Shown: in pieces, positions 1 to 8,003 of the stretch
Numbering within the stretch: position 1 is the stretch's first letter
Layout: the number at the start of each line of letters is the position of its first letter
NCBI RefSeq assembly: GCF_900185645.1
Contig: NZ_FYAM01000024.1
Span: 124,001-188,000 of the forward strand
Direction of reading: 5' to 3'
Origin: Clostridium sp. BSD9I1
GTDB taxonomy: Bacteria > Bacillota > Clostridia > Clostridiales > Clostridiaceae
Length of the DNA: 64,000 bases
The notes under the pieces: model-generated
The model's database searches: none
What the model saw: only the letters and a program-made list of their open reading frames with translations
Told to the model about the DNA's origin: nothing
Made by a program: the position numbers and the translations under genes

Positions 1-153
1 CTTTGATAAAAGCATGGATAATGCTAAAATAAATACGGCCAAGATAGTGAACATTGTAAAGGGATGAGGTATCTTATTTCCAACAACTTCAATTCCCTTA
101 ATAAATCGCTCAAATAGGCCTTTTTTCTTTGTTGTAGTTTCTGCGGTTTGCAT
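1..153 (-). CDS. AbgT-family transporter, N-terminal part (gene runs off the window)
   Basis: Only the first 51 codons are present. The start ATG at 151-153 has a strong GGGGAGG site just upstream. The peptide has a charged, Lys-rich head, then a GNKIPHPFTMF motif leading into a hydrophobic helix. That motif order is typical of the AbgT (p-aminobenzoyl-glutamate transporter) family N-terminus. The family imports PABA-glutamate or exports antimetabolites, but substrate cannot be judged from a fragment. It is the host gene immediately left of the tRNA-Leu that carries the prophage. Confidence 0.75.
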   Translation of the reverse strand, partial: MQTAETTTKKKGLFERFIKGIEVVGNKIPHPFTMFTILAVFILALSMLLSK

Positions 154-485
154 TTTAATTCCTCCCCATTAGTTATTTTATATTTTTATATAAGCAAATT
201 CCATGCCAAATTAAAATAAAATTCCTATAATTATATTTTTTCTAAATCCCTCAACTCAATTACAGCTAACTCATCATCACAAAAGAAGGTCAATCAATAC
301 ATAAAGTTGCATAAATTTATATTTTCTTATCTTTTTTCTCTGTTATTAATAATTAAGATAAATGGGCTTTAGAAATACAAACAGGACATTCAGGACAAAT
401 ATTTGAAATATTTGTCCAAATAAATAATTCTATTAAACCTTATTGACTTATCACTCTAATATATGATATTATTGATATACGATAT
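154..485. other. Intergenic region between AbgT gene and tRNA-Leu
   Basis: About 330 bp with no convincing gene. It must hold the minus-strand promoter of the transporter gene. A hairpin with 10-bp arms (393-402 and 408-417) has no T-run on either side. The tRNA promoter lies at its right end. Confidence 0.6.
443..470 (+). promoter_or_regulatory. Probable promoter of tRNA-Leu
   Basis: TTGACT at 443-448 is followed after 16 bp by GATATT at 465-470. The tRNA starts 15 bp downstream. The -35 is good and the -10 only fair. Confidence 0.5.
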
Positions 486-572
486 GCCGAAGTGGTGGAA
501 CTGGCAGACGCGCCGGACTCAAAATCCGGAGGTAGCAATACCGTGCGGGTTCGATTCCCGCCTTCGGCACCA
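486..572 (+). tRNA. tRNA-Leu (anticodon CAA)
   Basis: An 87-nt class II tRNA. The acceptor stem pairs GCCGAAG (486-492) with CTTCGGC (562-568), followed by A and an encoded CCA. The anticodon stem CCGGA/TCCGG encloses the loop CTCAAAA, giving anticodon CAA. A long variable arm and the GGTTCGATT T-loop are present. The 3' end is also the prophage attachment core, and insertion left the tRNA intact at attL. Confidence 0.95.
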
Positions 573-573
573 T
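561..573 (+). repeat. attL core (13-bp direct repeat, left copy)
   Basis: CCTTCGGCACCAT, the 3' end of tRNA-Leu plus one base, recurs exactly at 39283-39295. The phage-side arm ATTAGTATCCGCA at 572-584 is the exact inverse of TGCGGATACTAAT at 39261-39273 beside the right copy. The repeats therefore bound the prophage. Confidence 0.85.
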
Positions 574-577
574 TAGT

Positions 578-611
578 ATCCGCATTGTTTAAAACAATGT
601 GGATTTTTTTA
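578..611 (+). terminator. Phage-supplied terminator behind tRNA-Leu
   Basis: ATCCGCATTGT (578-588) pairs with the segment at 594-604, with one G-U pair, and is followed by seven T. It lies on prophage DNA directly after attL. It takes the place of the native hairpin now stranded at 39300-39326. Confidence 0.8.
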
Positions 612-697
612 TTTTCAAAAAGTCAGTAACATAATTGAAGTCTATTAAGATTAGTTGATATTAATAGATTTAACTATATATAATAGTAGGAATTTTT

Positions 698-721
698 AAA
701 GGAGCCTAAAGTGGCTCCTTT
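698..721 (-). terminator. Terminator of the Mrr-like nuclease gene
   Basis: AAAGGAGCC (698-706) pairs with GGCTCCTTT (713-721) around a 6-nt loop. It lies 14 bp past the stop codon, with a T-rich tail on the minus strand. Confidence 0.75.
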
Positions 722-734
722 ATCATAACGATTT

Positions 735-1355
735 TTAAGCTAATCCGACGACTCTTAAAACCTCAGCTTTATTTATTTCTTGAATTGTTCTCATAATATC
801 ATCTGAAGTCATAACTTGAATTCCTACAGTACTATTCTTCTCTAATTTCACTATGTAGTCCCATGCATTTTGATGTACATTACCAGTAGTAATAATTATC
901 CCTTGTTTTATTCCTTCAGCAACTATTGCTCCAACTAACTTTTGGCATATTTCTCTACCTATCATAAAGTTTTCTGTTGTAGTAGCATTATCCGTATATC
1001 TTTTGCATTCTACAAATGTAGTAGCATCATTTCTATCAACTAGTATTAGATCCCTGCCCTCATCATTAGTTGCTGGAGTTAAAGTAACGGATTTATATTT
1101 CCCCATGTTTTTAAATAACCATTCAGAAAATATTTCAAACTCTCTACCTTCCATATGCTCAATTTCATGTTTAATATTTTGTAAATCTTCTGAAGTCAAA
1201 ACTCTGTCTCTAAACCTTCTATTATACTCTGCTATATATCTATAGTCCTTATTTATAAACATACTTATCCAGCTGTATAATATTGCTGCTAAAAACAAAA
1301 CTAAAACTATCGTATTAAAATTATTATACAAGAATGATATAATTGATTTTATCAT
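735..1355 (-). CDS. Membrane-anchored Mrr-like restriction endonuclease
   Basis: 206 aa. One hydrophobic helix at about residues 13-33 is followed by a basic linker and a restriction-endonuclease fold. The PD-(D/E)XK residues are visible as D102 (EGRD), E116 and K118 (VECKRY), with a conserved Gln near 136. This is the arrangement of the Mrr_cat/DUF2034-type nucleases, which cut modified or foreign DNA. The helix suggests tethering to the membrane. It is the last prophage gene before attL and has its own Shine-Dalgarno site and terminator, as expected for a lysogen-expressed cargo gene. A defence role is inference; DNA processing is an alternative. Confidence 0.75.
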   Translation of the reverse strand: MIKSIISFLYNNFNTIVLVLFLAAILYSWISMFINKDYRYIAEYNRRFRDRVLTSEDLQNIKHEIEHMEGREFEIFSEWLFKNMGKYKSVTLTPATNDEGRDLILVDRNDATTFVECKRYTDNATTTENFMIGREICQKLVGAIVAEGIKQGIIITTGNVHQNAWDYIVKLEKNSTVGIQVMTSDDIMRTIQEINKAEVLRVVGLA

Positions 1356-1411
1356 CTACACTCACCTCTATTTGGATATTATTCTCAATTAGCATTGACT
1401 TTATACCTATT

Positions 1412-1450
1412 AAAAGTACCTATAGCTCATACGAACGTATAGGTACTTTT
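1412..1450 (-). terminator. Bidirectional hairpin terminator
   Basis: AAAAGTACCTATA (1412-1424) is inversely repeated at 1438-1450, with T-rich tails in both directions. It lies between the Mrr-like gene and the end of the replication-relaxation gene. Confidence 0.75.
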
Positions 1451-1544
1451 TTATAATTAAAAACAATGATATTACTAAGTTTCACAATAACAATAAAATA
1501 AGAATTAAAAAGTATTAGGTGAGCCGTGCGAACCTTAAAATTTA

Positions 1545-2147
1545 CTAGCTTAAAACTTGCCCTAAATTCTGTAAGGTGAAGTCTGTGTAGAGGATTTGAA
1601 AGTCACTTTCTACAACTAGAGATTTTTTTACTACAGGTCTACATATAACAATTGATGGGAATATATCTTCACTTAGTTCCTGGTATTTATGCTGAAAGTG
1701 ATTTGATTTGTATATCTCCTGTAATTTTGCTATAGATGTGTTATGAGAATAATCTATTTCTACTATTAGTGGTATAAAGTAATCATCATAGTATAATTCT
1801 ATCAGAGCATCAATTTCACGATATTTCTTGCCATCAGTATACACTCTATACTTTTTGCAAAAACTTTCTATTTTAGCACCCATTGCAATTAGTTCTCCAT
1901 ATACATCTAATAGTTTAAGAGCATGTATATTAAGTCTAGTATCTATATAATATATTGCTTCATCACTTACAGAATTTCTATAACGTGCTATTGCTTTCTC
2001 ATTGTACAGTTGTCTTAATTTTTTTCTTGCTTGGTCATAAGCATATTTATTCCCTGTAAAAATCACCTTGGCACATTGGTTAATAGTTATAGAACCATGC
2101 TCGTCTATATAATTCAATATCATTTTATCTTTTTTACTTAACAACAT
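1545..2147 (-). CDS. Replication-relaxation (Replic_Relax) family winged-helix protein
   Basis: 200 aa. The N-terminal 75 residues look like a winged helix-turn-helix (KKDKMILNYIDEHGSIT, then a recognition helix rich in K/R). The remainder is a predicted alpha/beta domain with YREIDALIEL and VEIDYSHN, resembling the Replic_Relax family known from plasmids and phages. Its start overlaps the 3' end of the FtsK-like gene by 14 nt, implying translational coupling. The two probably act together on DNA during replication or segregation. Function of the family is poorly defined. Confidence 0.7.
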   Translation of the reverse strand: MLLSKKDKMILNYIDEHGSITINQCAKVIFTGNKYAYDQARKKLRQLYNEKAIARYRNSVSDEAIYYIDTRLNIHALKLLDVYGELIAMGAKIESFCKKYRVYTDGKKYREIDALIELYYDDYFIPLIVEIDYSHNTSIAKLQEIYKSNHFQHKYQELSEDIFPSIVICRPVVKKSLVVESDFQILYTDFTLQNLGQVLS

Positions 2148-3417
2148 TTTTCACCTTCACTTTCGTTTTAGTAGAAGGTGATTTTTTACCTTTAGCCGGT
2201 TCCTTTGTAGTATTAATTTGTATACTTGAGTCTTCTTTAATATTCTTAGTGGTAGTTTCTTGCTTGGGTAAAAATCTATTATAATCATCTAACTTTTCCC
2301 TACTACCATTTACTAAGCTAGACTTTATATATTGATTTATAACATCATCATCTATAAATAAGGTTTTTAACCACTCCCTCTTATTACCATACATTAATAA
2401 TGCTTTTCTATTTTCAATATTAGTTAGTTCTGTAGTATCACAAACAGTTAAACTTGAAGCATCACTGTTTTGTGAAAACCCTATTTTGGTACATAAACAA
2501 CTTCTCAGGTTAGGATCTAGTACTGTGGTATCTGGCCTTTGGATACCTATAACTAAAAACATACCAACCTTTCTAAATTTTCTAGCCATATGCTTTAAAA
2601 GATTGTAGCATTTCACTTTCAGTTCATAATCCGTATCTAATTTATTTACTGGAAAATAATCTGCCATTTCATCCATAATAATATAATTGTAAGACATTCT
2701 TTTTCCATAAAATTTCTTGTTGTACTCTTGAATATTTTTACACTCATTCTTCTCAAATATCTCCAACCTCTTAGTGTATATATGCATGAGATAGTTAAAT
2801 AATTTTTCAGCTTCTTTTATAGTCTTAGCATATCCTTTAACTTGTTTGCATTTCTCAAAACCACTGAAATCACACATATCAGATAAATCTGAGAAATATA
2901 TGTTTATATCTCTATCTGTGAATTTATCTATTAGATTTGTTAATAGTAATCTTATTAATTCTGTTTTACCACATCCTGTTTGGCCAGTAACTAAAATATG
3001 AGGGTATTTTGTTAAATTAACAATTAACTCTTCCATTATATAATTAAGTCCAAAGTATGCCTCATAAGGCTTAGTTTTTACTGGCTCAAATTTTGTATAT
3101 TCATCTATAGGTAATATTATTATTCTAATAGTTGCCGTTTTAAAGTCTACATTTTGTTGAATATAAGTTTCATATCCTAATTTAGTCTCAATATTCTCTT
3201 TAATTGAACACAACTTGCCAAATCCATTACCATTTAGATTTACTATTATTGTATATCCCCATGGAAGACTTCTTTTTACATCTACAATAGTGTAGATGTC
3301 TAATTTATTATCTATAAGTATATTTTTCAATTCTTTCTTTATGAAGTATACATCTCTATAATTAAATCTTTTGTAACCATACATTAAAGCCCCACCAATA
3401 CCTAACTCGATAAACAT
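2134..3417 (-). CDS. FtsK/SpoIIIE-type DNA translocase
   Basis: 427 aa, far shorter than chromosomal FtsK and without its N-terminal membrane domain. Walker A is GQTGCGKT at 145-152, Walker B ends in MDE at 248-250, and the FtsK-like GIQRPD motif lies near 293. Such proteins pump double-stranded DNA. It is paired with the Replic_Relax gene downstream and a 49-aa single-TM protein upstream that could provide a membrane anchor. FtsK/Replic_Relax pairs also occur in some temperate Bacillus phages. Its role in the phage (segregation, dimer handling or copy control) is unknown. Confidence 0.85.
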   Translation of the reverse strand: MFIELGIGGALMYGYKRFNYRDVYFIKKELKNILIDNKLDIYTIVDVKRSLPWGYTIIVNLNGNGFGKLCSIKENIETKLGYETYIQQNVDFKTATIRIIILPIDEYTKFEPVKTKPYEAYFGLNYIMEELIVNLTKYPHILVTGQTGCGKTELIRLLLTNLIDKFTDRDINIYFSDLSDMCDFSGFEKCKQVKGYAKTIKEAEKLFNYLMHIYTKRLEIFEKNECKNIQEYNKKFYGKRMSYNYIIMDEMADYFPVNKLDTDYELKVKCYNLLKHMARKFRKVGMFLVIGIQRPDTTVLDPNLRSCLCTKIGFSQNSDASSLTVCDTTELTNIENRKALLMYGNKREWLKTLFIDDDVINQYIKSSLVNGSREKLDDYNRFLPKQETTTKNIKEDSSIQINTTKEPAKGKKSPSTKTKVKVKNVVK

Positions 3418-3419
3418 AC

Positions 3420-3569
3420 TTATTTTCTCCCCTTTTTCTTAGTACTTTTTTCATATACATTAGCTGCTATTAATGCTCCAACAAGACCAGAAATCATGTT
3501 TACAGGGTTACTAAAATAAGCAATAATTACTCCAACCACAAATTTATCAAGCGCGAATAGATCTATCAT
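3420..3569 (-). CDS. Small single-TM protein upstream of the FtsK-like gene
   Basis: 49 aa, starting at ATG 3567-3569 behind an AGGTTATT-type site. It has two hydrophobic stretches (about 10-20 and 25-36) and a Lys-rich tail ending KSTKKKGRK. It ends 3 bp before the FtsK-like start, so it is the first gene of that operon. It may anchor or regulate the translocase. No family recognised. Confidence 0.6.
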   Translation of the reverse strand: MIDLFALDKFVVGVIIAYFSNPVNMISGLVGALIAANVYEKSTKKKGRK

Positions 3570-3727
3570 GAATAACCTCCAGAAAATTGTTCATAATACT
3601 TATTAAATAAGTATCTATGTAAATAAGGGAGATAGAGAAAGAGAATTTCAAATAAAGGTATGATAGCCTATATTTATATAAATTCTCAATCTCATTTTGT
3701 TATAAGCTCTGGTAGGCTTATATAAGG

Positions 3728-4108
3728 TTACTTAATAACTCTTAGATGTTTAACCGTTTCAATAGGCTCAGGTATGACTATTACAAATTGGTTTACAAAA
3801 TCTAAGAGTTTTTGCATTTGTTTAGGATTAATGTCGTGACTCTTAAGTTTCTTGTATATCTCATGTACATCATTTTGAAACTTGATACTCTTATAATAGT
3901 TTTTATCTACATAGCTATTTAACATTTCTTTCATATAAAGAATATCATCACGTTTCATTAGCTTATTTTTGATGCAATAATTGAAAGCTTGCTGCACACA
4001 AAGATATAATGGATAAGTAGTTGTTGGATAAAGAATATCCTCTGCATATCTAGTTTTTTCTGGTTTACAGTGTTTTCTTATTAGTGTTTTTAATATCATT
4101 TGTAACAT
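3728..4108 (-). CDS. Hypothetical phage protein
   Basis: 126 aa, starting behind a strong GAGGAGG site. Mostly helical, basic and Lys/Tyr-rich, with no signal peptide or membrane segment. It lies between the FtsK operon and a small HTH gene and may belong to the same cargo unit. Not recognised. Confidence 0.6.
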   Translation of the reverse strand: MLQMILKTLIRKHCKPEKTRYAEDILYPTTTYPLYLCVQQAFNYCIKNKLMKRDDILYMKEMLNSYVDKNYYKSIKFQNDVHEIYKKLKSHDINPKQMQKLLDFVNQFVIVIPEPIETVKHLRVIK

Positions 4109-4238
4109 ATTTTTATACCTCCTCTTTATACCTTTTTGATGTACCTAATAGTAATATATGCACACATTCCATAAATGTTTCCTATTTTGAACTAAAATCT
4201 CTTATACAGAACTAATTTAAACGAAAAATAAGAGGATA

Positions 4239-4442
4239 CTATTCCTCAAGGTAAATAATATCCTCCATCTTCACATTTAATTTTAAGCTTATCTTGTATA
4301 GTACTTCTAAAGTTGGCTGCTCTTTATTATTTTCATATTTATTATATTGTACACGTCTTATACCCAAATATTCAGCAAAATCCTTTTGAGTTTTATATCC
4401 TAGTTTAAATCGTATCTCTAATAGTCTGTTTTTTATCGCCAT
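4239..4442 (-). CDS. XRE-family (Cro/C1-type) helix-turn-helix regulator
   Basis: 67 aa, essentially only the HTH domain: KTQKDFAEYLGIRRVQYNKYE followed by the EQPTLEVLYKISLKL helix. It has a GGGGTGG site at a good distance. It is the first gene of the left cargo segment (FtsK, Replic_Relax, Mrr-like) and could control it. It is far from the main immunity region. Confidence 0.85.
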   Translation of the reverse strand: MAIKNRLLEIRFKLGYKTQKDFAEYLGIRRVQYNKYENNKEQPTLEVLYKISLKLNVKMEDIIYLEE

Positions 4443-4469
4443 ATAACCACCCCATTATTATCATAATAA

Positions 4470-4496
4470 AACCCAGGCACCTGAAATTCCTGGGTT
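4470..4496 (-). terminator. Terminator of the beta-repeat membrane protein gene
   Basis: AACCCAGG (4470-4477) pairs with CCTGGGTT (4489-4496), with a TTTTATTA tail on the minus strand. It lies 20 bp beyond the stop codon of the gene at 4515. Confidence 0.75.
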
Positions 4497-4514
4497 AAAA
4501 CTATACTATCTCCT

Positions 4515-5426
4515 TTAGTTTGTTGGAGTAAGTTTTGCATTATTTATTCCTGAAATTCTAATTATGTCATTATTATTGAGATTAATAACTACCTCATTAA
4601 CTCCAATATCTCCACCTAAAATTTCATTTATTTTTATTGAGCCATTACCTCCATAAACTACAAAATTGCCACCATTACCAGTTGAAGTAGCCTTATATCT
4701 TCCTGCTGTTATATCTTGACCTACAATCCAATATCCAGCATATAAACTAACATTACTATAAGACATAAGAGTTCTTTTAGCTGGTTTTGTATTAATACTC
4801 ATGCCAGATATTTTTATTTTAGATCCTTCTGTTAATATAGCTCTATACTTGGAAATGCCTATATCTGAACCACCAACTTCATTACTTAAAAGTGAATTAT
4901 CACTTCCATTTACAACAAAATTACCACTTCCATTAAAGGTAATATCATATACTCCTGGGTCTAAATGGGTTCCAACTAAATGCTCTCCTGCTGATAATTG
5001 CTTAGAATTTTTTTTAATAAATTCTTCTTGTTTTTTAGCTTCTGCTGCTGCCTTAGCTTTTTTTGCTGCTTCTTCTTGCTTGGCCCATTCGGCAACTTGA
5101 ACCTCCCTTTCCTTGGATAATCTTTCAAAATCTGATTTAACTTTTTCCTTTTCTGTATCACTCATTTTTTTATATTTGTCTTCTATCTCTGCAAATTGTG
5201 TTCTTTGCTCAACATTAAAATCTTTATAATTTTTTTTCAACAACTCCTTATCAGAAGAAGTTAATTCATTTTTATTTTGCTGAATAGTCTGTTTACTTTC
5301 CTCATTCTTAAGCTGGCTATCTTTATCTCCACCACCAGAACCTATAGCTCCTATAATAACTACCGCAATAACCCAAAACCACCACTTCTTATAGAATTTC
5401 TTCTTTGGTTTCATCTCCATGTTCAT
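4515..5426 (-). CDS. Membrane-anchored protein with coiled coil and two beta-repeat domains
   Basis: 303 aa. A Lys-rich head and one helix at about 15-30 (WWFWVIAVVII) give an N-terminal anchor. A charged Glu/Lys/Ala-rich coiled coil spans about 45-145. Two related repeats of about 70 residues follow, sharing the pattern VG-x-G-x-Y, GNFVV-(N/Y)G, GG-x-D-I-G and KISG or RISG. This is the look of a surface-exposed lysogenic-conversion protein. It has its own terminator. The better-spaced start may be the second ATG at 5418-5420, behind AGGGGG. Function unknown. Confidence 0.65.
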   Translation of the reverse strand: MNMEMKPKKKFYKKWWFWVIAVVIIGAIGSGGGDKDSQLKNEESKQTIQQNKNELTSSDKELLKKNYKDFNVEQRTQFAEIEDKYKKMSDTEKEKVKSDFERLSKEREVQVAEWAKQEEAAKKAKAAAEAKKQEEFIKKNSKQLSAGEHLVGTHLDPGVYDITFNGSGNFVVNGSDNSLLSNEVGGSDIGISKYRAILTEGSKIKISGMSINTKPAKRTLMSYSNVSLYAGYWIVGQDITAGRYKATSTGNGGNFVVYGGNGSIKINEILGGDIGVNEVVINLNNNDIIRISGINNAKLTPTN

Positions 5427-5525
5427 CGTCCCCCTGTTCTGTTAATTATGTATATATTATACATGTAATGGTTTATATTGTAAACATTTACTAAAATGGG
5501 CACTGAAGTTTATCACAAAAAATAA

Positions 5526-5555
5526 AATAACCCTGAACCTAAGCTCAGGGTTATT
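5526..5555 (-). terminator. Terminator of the lysis module
   Basis: AATAACCCTGA (5526-5536) pairs with TCAGGGTTATT (5545-5555), an 11-bp perfect stem abutting the holin stop codon. It closes the leftward late transcript. Confidence 0.8.
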
Positions 5556-5557
5556 CT

Positions 5558-5980
5558 TTACTCTATAACTTTTATATCTGCTTCGTCAACTTCAGGATTA
5601 AATGTAGGGGCAGGTTGTAATATATTTGCTTGTTGTATCTGGCTATTTATTTCTCCAACTACAGCCTCTCTGAAATGATTTAGATCTTCTTGTTCTAATC
5701 CTGGTACTTTTTCTAATAACATCTTATCAAATAGTTCTTTTTTATTCGTTCCTGCCGCAGGAATAAATTTAAACTGCTGCTCTACTGCGAAATAAATGCT
5801 TTTAGCTATACTATACGTTGTATTATATTGAGCAGCACCTATTTCTTTTATAAGGGCTTCTCTTTTTTTCTTTAAGTATGTTACTGCTACTGTAGTAAGA
5901 TAAGTAACTGTTACTCCTAAAACACTCAATACAGCCTGTACCATTATACCTGTAATTCCATTTATTAATGTATTTGTCAT
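5558..5980 (-). CDS. Phage holin, LLH family
   Basis: 140 aa. One N-terminal transmembrane segment (about 9-34) is followed by a basic KKKREALIKEIG segment, a helical domain and an acidic Pro-containing tail. This is the layout of LL-H-type holins, which permeabilise the membrane for the endolysin. It is the last gene of the late operon, 12 bp after the amidase gene. Confidence 0.85.
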   Translation of the reverse strand: MTNTLINGITGIMVQAVLSVLGVTVTYLTTVAVTYLKKKREALIKEIGAAQYNTTYSIAKSIYFAVEQQFKFIPAAGTNKKELFDKMLLEKVPGLEQEDLNHFREAVVGEINSQIQQANILQPAPTFNPEVDEADIKVIE

Positions 5981-5992
5981 AAAAATCTCCTC

Positions 5993-6748
5993 CTATAATA
6001 ATACTTTTGAACCTTTAGTTCTCGTATTTAATATAATTTTATTACCTTCTTTTTTATCATCTTGAATTGTAAGATAGTTATATCTATCAAGATGAATGTC
6101 AATTCTTCCTCTTTCAGGTAAAGCTTGAATATATCCAAAGTCACCTTTAAGAGCTATTATTCCATTAAACTTAGGAATGGAATAATCTATGTCAGGTAAT
6201 TTTGGTGTTTGCTCTTTTGGAACGTCCATATTCGCTTCCTTATCAGTTATTCCTTTTATAATTGCATTAGCAAGCTTGTTTTTATTGTATAAGTTACAAT
6301 CAGAAATATTATCGCAAAAAAAGCTTTCAATAAGTATTGCAGGCATGTTGGTATATTTCAGCACATATAAATTTTCTCTAGCTTTAGCTCCTCTATTTTC
6401 AAATCCTAATTTTGCTACTTCCTTACATATTTTATCTGCATATGTTTTGCCACTAACACTTATATATTCAACTTCACATCCATGTGCATTAGTATTAAAA
6501 GCATTAAGGTGTAGAGATACAAATAAATCTACTTTATAGTAGTTTGCCATATTTACTCTATAAGCAAGGGACTGTGCTAATGTTAATCCTGATTGTTTTG
6601 GTGTTACATCATAAACTATATTTCCTAACTTCTTTAATCCTTCTATTATTACTGGGCCAAATTCTCTTACAGTTACCTCTTCATTTAGATTTCCAACTGC
6701 TCCTCTATCTTGACCAGTACCATGTCCAAAGTCTATTGCTATTTTCAT
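5993..6748 (-). CDS. N-acetylmuramoyl-L-alanine amidase (phage endolysin)
   Basis: 251 aa from the ATG at 6746-6748, which is 6 nt after GGGGGG; an upstream in-frame ATG lies too close to that site. Residues 1-170 form an Amidase_3 zinc domain: AIDFGHG gives the first His, VSLHLNAF the second, and AILIESFF the catalytic Glu. After a Pro-rich linker the last 70 residues form a putative wall-binding domain. It cleaves the stem peptide from MurNAc at lysis. No signal peptide, so release depends on the adjacent holin. Confidence 0.92.
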   Translation of the reverse strand: MKIAIDFGHGTGQDRGAVGNLNEEVTVREFGPVIIEGLKKLGNIVYDVTPKQSGLTLAQSLAYRVNMANYYKVDLFVSLHLNAFNTNAHGCEVEYISVSGKTYADKICKEVAKLGFENRGAKARENLYVLKYTNMPAILIESFFCDNISDCNLYNKNKLANAIIKGITDKEANMDVPKEQTPKLPDIDYSIPKFNGIIALKGDFGYIQALPERGRIDIHLDRYNYLTIQDDKKEGNKIILNTRTKGSKVLL

Positions 6749-6759
6749 TACCATCCCCC

Positions 6760-6969
6760 CTAACTGAACTTAATTACCGCCCCTAGAACGCCTAATATTA
6801 TTGATCCAGCAACAGTTCTCCATAACCATGAATAAGTACTCTCTAACTTACCTATTCTATTTTCTAGTTCTTTAATTCTAAGGTCAGACATTTTAAAGTT
6901 ATTTTCTAATGTTGCTTCTATTTTAATAAGTCTTTCTCTTATTTCCTGAATTATTTCTAAATCTGCCAT
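6760..6969 (-). CDS. XhlA-like haemolysin/holin accessory protein
   Basis: 69 aa. An amphipathic, charged coiled coil (residues 1-45) is followed by one C-terminal transmembrane helix (VAGSIILGVLGAVIKF). This is the form of XhlA proteins, which assist lysis in many Firmicute phages. It lies directly upstream of the amidase gene. Confidence 0.8.
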   Translation of the reverse strand: MADLEIIQEIRERLIKIEATLENNFKMSDLRIKELENRIGKLESTYSWLWRTVAGSIILGVLGAVIKFS

Positions 6970-6989
6970 CCCTACCTCCTTAAACTAAA

Positions 6990-7012
6990 AAGAAGCCCGG
7001 TATGGACTTCTT
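6990..7012 (-). terminator. Hairpin at the end of the tyrosine recombinase gene
   Basis: AAGAAG with CC pairs with GG and CTTCTT across one bulge. It overlaps the recombinase stop codon and may stop or attenuate its transcript. Confidence 0.5.
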
Positions 7013-8003
7013 ATTGTATTAAATGTTGTTTATATTCATGTTTTACATCTTCCAAACTTGTTTCTGCATAAATTTGTGTTGTACTTGGGTCTGTATGCCC
7101 TAGTAAGTGTTGTACTGTAGTAAGCTTTGCTCCTGCTTGTATTGCCAGTGTAGCCATTGTATGCCTTAAGAGATGTGGGAAAACTGCTTTATCAAATCCA
7201 GCACGCTCTGCTATCTTTCCTATTTCCCTTTCTACAGCTCTAGTACCTATTCTATGAACTGGATATCTACTACTAACAAATAATGCAGGACATGCATCTT
7301 TCCTTGTATCCAAATATTTCTCTAAATATAATTTTGCTTTAGGAGAAAAGTAAACTTCTCTTTCCTTATCACCTTTTCCAACTACTCTTAAGCTATTTTC
7401 AGCAAAATTCAAATCTTCTATATCTGTTCCTATAATTTCTGACACTCTTGCGCCAGTTGAAAAAGTGAATTCTAGTAATGCCCTTTCCCTAACTGTTTCG
7501 CAATTATCTCTAAGCTTTTCTAGTTCATCTATAGTTAAAGATTTTCGGATTCGTATTGGTTGTTTAAATGGTTTTAACTTTCGTGTAGGATCCTTAGGAA
7601 TATACTCTTCTAACTCTAGCCATCCAAAGAAAGATTTAAAGCAAGACATTATAGTATTTATGCTTCCTGGCTTTAAATTCTTAGTAGTAGCTCCTAAATA
7701 CATTCTAAGGTCCATAACGGTTACGGTTGAAATGGGCTTATGGACATATGAAGCAAATTTCCCCAATATAAGTCTGTAATTATATAGAGTTTTTTCACTT
7801 CTACCCTCAAGCCTTTTAGATGCAATAAATATCATCATTTTTTCTTCTATGTCGCTCGTAACTAAGGCTTGCTCCACAGGCAATACATTATAATTGTAAA
7901 GACATTCATAGAGAATATCCCTCAATCTCAGTTGATTAATCTCTGGCCACTCTAGAGTAACTTTTCCGACTGCTCTTACTACAAATTCCTCATTACAATT
8001 CAT
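7011..8003 (-). CDS. Tyrosine recombinase (XerC/D-like phage integrase family)
   Basis: 330 aa. A SAM-like N-terminal core-binding domain (about 50-140) precedes a complete catalytic domain: R186 (TGARVSEI), K210-213 region (GKGDKERE), H277-x-x-R280 (HLLRH), H303 (LLGHTD) and nucleophile Y312 (IYAE). All residues needed for strand exchange are present. It lies among lysis and late genes with 300 bp of non-coding DNA upstream, not near either att site, whereas a large serine recombinase abuts attR. It may resolve phage multimers, or be a relic of another element. Confidence 0.88.
   Translation of the reverse strand: MNCNEEFVVRAVGKVTLEWPEINQLRLRDILYECLYNYNVLPVEQALVTSDIEEKMMIFIASKRLEGRSEKTLYNYRLILGKFASYVHKPISTVTVMDLRMYLGATTKNLKPGSINTIMSCFKSFFGWLELEEYIPKDPTRKLKPFKQPIRIRKSLTIDELEKLRDNCETVRERALLEFTFSTGARVSEIIGTDIEDLNFAENSLRVVGKGDKEREVYFSPKAKLYLEKYLDTRKDACPALFVSSRYPVHRIGTRAVEREIGKIAERAGFDKAVFPHLLRHTMATLAIQAGAKLTTVQHLLGHTDPSTTQIYAETSLEDVKHEYKQHLIQ

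Noticed and set aside
4976..5161. Alternative frame of 61 codons inside the beta-repeat membrane protein gene
   Set aside because: Lys/Gln-rich shadow of the coiled-coil segment in another frame, without a ribosome site.
7011..8003. Tyrosine recombinase as the prophage integrase
   Set aside because: It is 6-7 kb from attL among late genes. The serine recombinase ends 6 bp from attR and the rebuilt attP has serine-integrase symmetry.
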